A stretch of 34,717 bases of DNA from the NCBI GenBank assembly GCA_015521325.1, contig WAOK01000093.1, positions 1-34,717 on the forward strand. Reading direction: 5' to 3'. Position numbers and translations under genes: made by a program. The DNA comes from Desulfurococcales archaeon (GTDB lineage: Archaea > Thermoproteota > Thermoprotei_A > Sulfolobales > NBVN01). A model generated the notes under the pieces. It was not told the DNA's origin. It worked only from the letters and a program-made list of their open reading frames with translations, and ran no database searches. Below, piece after piece: positions 29,327 to 34,717 of the stretch (its first letter is position 1; the number at the start of each line of letters is the position of its first letter).

Positions 29327-29938
29327 ATGGGACGAGAGGGGAGTGACGTGTCAGAGCAGTACGAGCCCAAGTCTGTGAAGATACTGCTGTTCGGTAAGTG
29401 GACGTATGAAGGCGTGGTCGTGAGCGACCCCAGCCTCAAGAAGTACATATCCCTCCGCCCGGTGTACCTCCCGCACACCGGCGGTAGGCACGAGCACAGG
29501 AGGTTCGGTAAGGCAGAGGTACCGATTGTTGAGAGGCTGATCAATAAGCTTATGAGGAAAAAGAAGAACACTGGGAAGAAGCACAAGGCGTACAACATAG
29601 TGAAGAGGGCCTTCGAGATAATTCACCTCAAGACTGGGGAGAACCCGATACAGATTCTTGTTAGGGCGATAGAGCACTCAGCGCCTAGGGAGGAGACTAC
29701 AAGAATAATGTACGGTGGCATAATCTACCATGTCGCGGTTGACGTAGCACCGCTCAGGAGGGTGGACCTTGCCCTCAGACACATCGTTGAGGGCGCTAGA
29801 AACTGTGCGTTCAGGAGTACCAAGAGCATAGCGGAGTGCCTAGCTGACGAGCTAATAGCTGCCGCGGCCGGTGACACAAGGAGCTACGCTGTGTCGAGGA
29901 AGGAGGAGATCGAGAGGATCGCTCTCAGCTCGAGGTAA
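29327..29938 (+). CDS. rps7: 30S ribosomal protein S7
   Basis: [44 protein letters not shown]; internal ATG 29327 preferred over 29258. Confidence 0.96.
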   Translation: MGREGSDVSEQYEPKSVKILLFGKWTYEGVVVSDPSLKKYISLRPVYLPHTGGRHEHRRFGKAEVPIVERLINKLMRKKKNTGKKHKAYNIVKRAFEIIHLKTGENPIQILVRAIEHSAPREETTRIMYGGIIYHVAVDVAPLRRVDLALRHIVEGARNCAFRSTKSIAECLADELIAAAAGDTRSYAVSRKEEIERIALSSR

Positions 29939-30090
29939 GGCAATATTTATTCCCCATACTTACCTCATCTCCGCGAAGCCGATCCATTATTACTTATACA
30001 GGTTATCTAGACATCTAAACCGTTTGCCTAGGTTAATACGCTCCCCGGAATCCTTATAAGCCCTTGCGCCATTAAGCACTGAGCTATGGG

Positions 30091-31422
30091 GTGAGCATGA
30101 TGAGCGCGAAGAAGTCGAAGAAGCCTCACCTTAACCTGGTTGTGATAGGCCACGTCGACCACGGCAAGAGCACTCTGGTAGGTCATCTACTGTACCTCAC
30201 CGGCGCTATCGACGAGAAGAAACTGAAGGAAGTCGAGGAGATGGCGCGGAAGAAGGGTAAGGAGTCCTTCAAGTACGCCTGGTTCCTCGACAAGCTGAAG
30301 GAGGAGAGGGAGAGGGGCGTCACCATCGCCCTGACCTTCATCAAGTTCGAGACCCCGAAGTATGAGTGGACCATCATAGACGCACCGGGCCACAGGGACT
30401 TCATTAAGAACATGATCACCGGCACCTCCCAGGCCGACGTAGCACTCCTCGTCGTGTCCGCAAGGCCAGGCGAGTTCGAGGCAGGCATGTCCAGGGAGGG
30501 CCAGACCAGAGAGCACATAATCCTCGCCAAGACCATGGGCATTAACCAGCTCGTCGTCGCCGTCTCCAAGATGGACGCTACCGAGCCACCGTGGTCTCAG
30601 AAGAGGTACGAGCAGATAGTGGGCATACTCAAGAAGTTCCTCAAGTCCCTCGGCTACGACGTCAACAAGATACCGTTCGTGCCGGTGTCCGGCTGGACCG
30701 GCGACAACATCAAGGAGAAGTCACCGAACATGCCGTGGTACAAGGGCCCGACCCTGATCGAGGCCCTTGACATGATGGAGGTGCCGCCGAAGCCAATTGA
30801 CAAGCCGCTGAGGATACCGATCCAGGAGGTCTACAGCATTAGGGGCGTCGGCACCGTCCCTGTTGGCAGGGTGGAGACCGGCGTCCTGAAGGTCGGCGAC
30901 ACCGTGGTCTTCATGCCTCCGGGCAAGGTCGGCGAGGTCAGGTCCATAGAGATGCACCACGAGAAGATCGACGTAGCAGAGCCCGGCGACAACATAGGCT
31001 TCAACGTGAAGGGCATCGCTAAGAACGAGATAAGGAGGGGTGACGTAGCTGGTCACCTAGACAACCCGCCGACTGTCGCTGAGGAGTTCATCGCCAGGGT
31101 CTTCGTGATCTGGCACCCGAGCGCTGTGCACGTGGGTTACACGCCTGTCATCCACGCCCACACCGCCTCGGTGGCGGCCAGGATCGTTGAGATCGTCGGT
31201 AAGCTAGACCCGAGGACCGGTAAGATAGTGGAGAGGAACCCGAACTTCATCAAGCCCGGCGAGTCCGCCATCATAAGGTTCAAGCCAATCAAGCCGATGG
31301 TCATAGAGAAGTACTCCGACTTCCCGCAGCTAGGCAGGTTCGCAATGAGAGACATGGGCAAGACCATAGGCATTGGCGTCGTCATGGACGTCAAGGCCAA
31401 GGAAGTCAAGATCGGCAAGTAA
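30091..31422 (+). CDS. tuf: translation elongation factor 1-alpha
   Basis: IGHVDHGKSTLVGHLLY, DAPGHRDFIKNMITGTSQADVALLVV; start GTG 30091 or ATG 30097/30100. Confidence 0.98.
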   Translation: MSMMSAKKSKKPHLNLVVIGHVDHGKSTLVGHLLYLTGAIDEKKLKEVEEMARKKGKESFKYAWFLDKLKEERERGVTIALTFIKFETPKYEWTIIDAPGHRDFIKNMITGTSQADVALLVVSARPGEFEAGMSREGQTREHIILAKTMGINQLVVAVSKMDATEPPWSQKRYEQIVGILKKFLKSLGYDVNKIPFVPVSGWTGDNIKEKSPNMPWYKGPTLIEALDMMEVPPKPIDKPLRIPIQEVYSIRGVGTVPVGRVETGVLKVGDTVVFMPPGKVGEVRSIEMHHEKIDVAEPGDNIGFNVKGIAKNEIRRGDVAGHLDNPPTVAEEFIARVFVIWHPSAVHVGYTPVIHAHTASVAARIVEIVGKLDPRTGKIVERNPNFIKPGESAIIRFKPIKPMVIEKYSDFPQLGRFAMRDMGKTIGIGVVMDVKAKEVKIGK

Positions 31423-31496
31423 GGGAAGTATCAAACCATTTTATCTTAAATACCCCAAACAACCTTTGATAACAGCCACAGAAACGGGCGATAGCC

Positions 31497-31808
31497 ATGG
31501 TCACCAAGATAAGGATCAGGCTGTGGTCAAAGAACCTCGACCACATACAGGAGGTAGCCACGCAAATAGTTCAAATAGCAAAGAGAGCTGGCGTCAGAGT
31601 TAAGGGTCCAGTACCCCTTCCGACGAAGAGGCTCGTCGTCCCGGTGCTGAGGCCGCCCCACGGCGAGGGCACAAAGGTCTACGAGAAGTGGGAGCTTAGG
31701 ATCTACAAGCGACTCATAGACATAGATGCTGACGAGAGAATAATGAAGCAGATAATGAGGGTCAAGGTGCCAGAGGACGTCAGGATAGAAATCGAGCTAC
31801 TCAGGTAA
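31497..31808 (+). CDS. rps10: 30S ribosomal protein S10
   Basis: IRLWSKNLDHIQEVATQIVQIAKRAGVRVKGPVPLPTKRLVVPVLRPPHGEG. Confidence 0.97.
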   Translation: MVTKIRIRLWSKNLDHIQEVATQIVQIAKRAGVRVKGPVPLPTKRLVVPVLRPPHGEGTKVYEKWELRIYKRLIDIDADERIMKQIMRVKVPEDVRIEIELLR

Positions 31809-31854
31809 CACTCCGCTAAAGCCTTTTAGGGAAGCTCAACAAACAACTTTCTGG

Positions 31855-31941
31855 GCCGGGGTGCCCGAGCGGCCCAAGGGGCCGGCCTTGAGAGCCGGTG
31901 GGCGCACGCCCACGCGGGTTCGAATCCCGCCCCCGGCACCA
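31855..31941 (+). tRNA. tRNA-Ser(TGA), long variable arm, CCA encoded
   Basis: GCCGGGG...CCGGC-CTTGAGA-GCCGG-variable stem GTGGGCG..CGCCCAC-GCGGGTTCGAATCCCGC-CCCCGGC-A-CCA. Confidence 0.93.
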
Positions 31942-31963
31942 CAAGCAATGTTTGGTTATAATT

Positions 31964-32548
31964 CTAAAGCAGATGATCCTGACCTACCTCCACACCCAGC
32001 CGCTTGAGTCTAGCAGCACACGCTGCGCAGAACTTATCAGTCTTCAGGTCGACCTCAAAGACACTGTTACTGAAGCTCATAACGCACTTTCTTACCCTAC
32101 AGTGCCCAAGCCCAAGGAGGTGCCCGACTTCATGAAGCACTTCCTTTCTCACTCTCTCAAGGTAGCGTTCTAGGGACGAAGTCCTCAGCCTGTAGGTAAA
32201 GATGACTGCAGAACCGGCGAGGGGGAGGGCGATGCCGAAGACGAAGTTAAGTCCGGGGACGTATCCGTCGTCAGGCGACACACCGAGAACCATACACCTA
32301 TCCCTGCACCCGTGTGTTCTCCTCGCCCACATCGCTAGGCCGTAAGCCACTGCATCAGCCCTCCACTGACCCCTTATCCCGTCATATGCTTCTATCTCGG
32401 GGATGTATGGCCCCTCAACAGGTGTGACCTCGAAGTCAGGGAACGCTGAGGCAAGGACTCTGCGTGCTTCTCCCACTGTTTTCCTGTCGATTAGGTGGAC
32501 GGGGGCGACGAGCAGTTTACGGCTCAAAACACAATTCCCTTTACTCAA
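31964..32548 (-). CDS. amzA: archaemetzincin-type zinc metallopeptidase
   Basis: HEVGHLLGLGHCRVRKCVMSFSNSVFEVDLKTDKFCAAC. Confidence 0.95.
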   Translation of the reverse strand: MSKGNCVLSRKLLVAPVHLIDRKTVGEARRVLASAFPDFEVTPVEGPYIPEIEAYDGIRGQWRADAVAYGLAMWARRTHGCRDRCMVLGVSPDDGYVPGLNFVFGIALPLAGSAVIFTYRLRTSSLERYLERVRKEVLHEVGHLLGLGHCRVRKCVMSFSNSVFEVDLKTDKFCAACAARLKRLGVEVGQDHLL

Positions 32549-32610
32549 TGGAATAACCTTTATTATCGGCTTTTAACTGAGTACCCCTAGGTTAGGGAGG
32601 AGAGTGCCGT

Positions 32611-33063
32611 ATGCCGGAGGACACGTACAAGCACATAGTGAGGATAGCCGGTGTGGACATACCGGGAGACCTGCCTCTCCCGTACGGCCTTGCCCTTATC
32701 AAGGGCGTGGGCTACCACTTCGGCCTAGCCATTGTTAGGAAGCTCGGCTTGGATCCCTCGCTAAGGGTTGGTTACCTGAGTGAGGAGGACGTCGAGGCCA
32801 TAGAGGACGTCATCAGTAACCCGCATCGGTACGGGTTCCCGAGCTGGTACCTTAATAGGAGGAAGGACTACGACACGGGGAAGGACATGCACCTCATAGG
32901 TGCTGACCTGATCTACGTGGCTAAGAGGGACATAGAGAGGGAGATGAGGATAAGGTCCTGGAGGGGTGTCAGGCACGCCGGTGGCTACAAGGTGCGTGGC
33001 CAGAGGACCCACACCACCGGCAGGTTTGGCCCCACGGTTGGTGTGAGCAAGAAGAAGAGGTGA
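32611..33063 (+). CDS. rps13: 30S ribosomal protein S13
   Basis: HIVRIAGVDIPGDLPLPYGLALIKGVGYHFG; SWRGVRHAGGYKVRGQRTHTTGR; strong SD. Confidence 0.97.
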   Translation: MPEDTYKHIVRIAGVDIPGDLPLPYGLALIKGVGYHFGLAIVRKLGLDPSLRVGYLSEEDVEAIEDVISNPHRYGFPSWYLNRRKDYDTGKDMHLIGADLIYVAKRDIEREMRIRSWRGVRHAGGYKVRGQRTHTTGRFGPTVGVSKKKR

Positions 33064-33069
33064 TGGTTC

Positions 33070-33597
33070 ATGGGTGACCCACGCAAACCGAGGAAGAAGT
33101 GGCAGAGGCCCGGACATCCCTGGATTAAGGAGAGGCTCATTCAAGAGATGGAGCTCGTCGGCACGTACGGCCTGAGAAACAAGAGGGAGCTCTGGAAGGC
33201 GCAAACACTCCTGAGGGACATAAGGCGGAAGGCCAAGGCCCTCCTCTCTCTCCCGCCTGAGGTCAGGGCTGTTAGGGAGAGAGAGCTCGTGAGAAGGCTG
33301 TACCACATGGGCTTGCTTGAGAGTGAGGACGCCACAATAGACGACATCCTCGGACTCACGGTGGAGTCGATCCTCGAGAGGAGGCTCCAGACGATCGTTT
33401 ACAGGAGAGGCCTCGCTAAGACGATCAATCAGGCGAGGCAGCTCATCGTCCATGGCCATATAGCGATAAACGGTAGGAGGGTTAGGTCCCCTGGCTACCT
33501 TGTATCAAGGGATGAGGAGGAGCTGATCGGCTACGCGCCTGGCTCCCCATTCGCGTCGAGAGGCATAATAGAGCAGACAGAGGAGGTAGGGGGGTGA
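33070..33597 (+). CDS. rps4: 30S ribosomal protein S4
   Basis: [65 protein letters not shown]. Confidence 0.97.
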   Translation: MGDPRKPRKKWQRPGHPWIKERLIQEMELVGTYGLRNKRELWKAQTLLRDIRRKAKALLSLPPEVRAVRERELVRRLYHMGLLESEDATIDDILGLTVESILERRLQTIVYRRGLAKTINQARQLIVHGHIAINGRRVRSPGYLVSRDEEELIGYAPGSPFASRGIIEQTEEVGG

Positions 33598-33603
33598 GGA
33601 TAG

Positions 33604-34005
33604 GTGTCGTTCCTTGGGAGAGAGGTCAAGTGGGGCGTCGCTCACATACTCGCGACGTACAACAACACCTTCGTCCACATAACCGACCTCAGCGGCGCGG
33701 AGACCGTGAGCAGGTGGACCGGCGGCATGGTAGTTAAGGCAGACAGGGAAAAGCCCTCCCCGTACACAGCAATGATGATCGCCTACAGGGCCGCGCAGGA
33801 GGCGATGGACAAGGGCATCAAGGCAATCCACATAAAGGTGAGGGGCCCCGGCGGCCACGGCCCCAAGGTGCCCGGCCCCGGTGCTCAGGCAGCTATCAGG
33901 GCCCTCGCGAGGTCGGGCTTCATAATCGGGAGGATCGAGGACGTCACGCCGATACCGCACGACACGACGAGGAGGCCCGGCGGCAGGCGCGGTAGGAGGG
34001 TCTGA
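33604..34005 (+). CDS. rps11: 30S ribosomal protein S11
   Basis: [73 protein letters not shown]. Confidence 0.97.
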   Translation: MSFLGREVKWGVAHILATYNNTFVHITDLSGAETVSRWTGGMVVKADREKPSPYTAMMIAYRAAQEAMDKGIKAIHIKVRGPGGHGPKVPGPGAQAAIRALARSGFIIGRIEDVTPIPHDTTRRPGGRRGRRV

Positions 34006-34020
34006 CCCGGGTGTTTATTC

Positions 34021-34717
34021 ATGCCAAAGAAAGCTGTCGAGATAGAGGTGAAGGAACTCACCCGCGAGCGGTTCTCGGGCAGGATAAGGGGGGTGCCCCT
34101 CCCGGTCGTTAACGCTATAAGGAGGGCTGCTCAGTCTGAAGTCCTCACGATGGCCGCGGATTACATAATTTTCTACGACAACAACACAGTACTCTACGAC
34201 GAGTACATAGCGCACAGGATAGCCATGATCCCTCTGACCTCGGACGCAGCGCTCGAGAAGTACAAGAGACCGGAGGAGTGCGTCACCGACGGCTCCCGCT
34301 TCGACGAGGACTGCTATGCAACGCTGAGGCTCGTTGTGGAGCGGCCTGGGGAAACACCTCTCTCCGGGCTGACGGAGATGGAGATAATCTACTCTGACAG
34401 CATCGTCAGCGAGGACCCGGACGTGAGGCCGATCAGCGGCAAGATACCTGTCGCCGTGATTAGCCCGGGCCAGCGCATCCACGCAGAGATCAAGGCGAGG
34501 CTAGGAAGGGGGAAGGAGCACGCTAAGTGGCAGGCGGCCACAGTCTCGGTTCTCACTTACGTAGCCGACATAAGGATAGACTGGGAACGCTGCGACAACT
34601 GCGGCGACTGCGCTGCCGTGTGCCCGACCGGGGCACTGAAGATCGTTAAGGGTAAGCTGAAGGTCGACAGCGAGAAGTGTAACCTCTGTAGGCAGTGCCT
34701 TAAGGCGTGCCCGGCAG
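34021..34717 (+). CDS. rpoD: DNA-directed RNA polymerase subunit D with ferredoxin-like domain, truncated by window edge
   Basis: Translated from ATG 34021: MPKKAVEIEVKELTRERFSGRIRGVPLPVVNAIRRAAQSEVLTMAAD...CDNCGDCAAVCPTGALKIVKGKLKVDSEKCNLCRQCLKACPA. Confidence 0.94.
   Translation, partial: MPKKAVEIEVKELTRERFSGRIRGVPLPVVNAIRRAAQSEVLTMAADYIIFYDNNTVLYDEYIAHRIAMIPLTSDAALEKYKRPEECVTDGSRFDEDCYATLRLVVERPGETPLSGLTEMEIIYSDSIVSEDPDVRPISGKIPVAVISPGQRIHAEIKARLGRGKEHAKWQAATVSVLTYVADIRIDWERCDNCGDCAAVCPTGALKIVKGKLKVDSEKCNLCRQCLKACPA

Overview
Archaeal chromosomal window, almost certainly crenarchaeal (Thermoproteota). The evidence is PolB1-type DNA polymerase, archaeal RNA polymerase subunits, Ced-like DNA import genes, C/D-box sRNA-like elements and frequent TTG/GTG starts. 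The left half holds tRNA-Arg, polB1, a CinA-like domain protein, archaetidylinositol-phosphate synthase, a small protein coupled to an aKMT-like methyltransferase, a zinc-ribbon/PAPS-reductase-like/ferredoxin fusion, an LbH acyltransferase, a Ced-like membrane operon, YkgJ, riboflavin kinase, endonuclease V, a proteasome beta subunit, an MJ1316/DUF504-like protein, a NOG1-like GTPase, DUF72, an AbrB-like regulator and leuS. The right half is an information-processing cluster: tRNA-Lys, rpoH-rpoB-rpoA1-rpoA2-rpl30e-nusA-rps12, a DUF151-like gene on the opposite strand, rps7-tuf-rps10, tRNA-Ser, archaemetzincin on the opposite strand, rps13-rps4-rps11-rpoD. Main points of interest: (1) the Ced-like operon appears to have a third, unlisted 52-aa hydrophobic ORF (10216..10374) antisense to the ykgJ 3' end; (2) the small CedA1-like protein and the CedA N-terminal hairpin share an obvious common motif; (3) at least four intergenic elements have C/D-box sRNA architecture, and one could guide methylation of 16S C1402; (4) the proteasome beta subunit lacks the catalytic Thr1; (5) an HTH-PRTase fusion has a degenerate PRPP loop; (6) tRNA-Ser(UGA) has an A73 discriminator; (7) RpoA2 has a Lys-rich N-terminal extension. 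All family calls come from reading the translated sequence; no database search was run.
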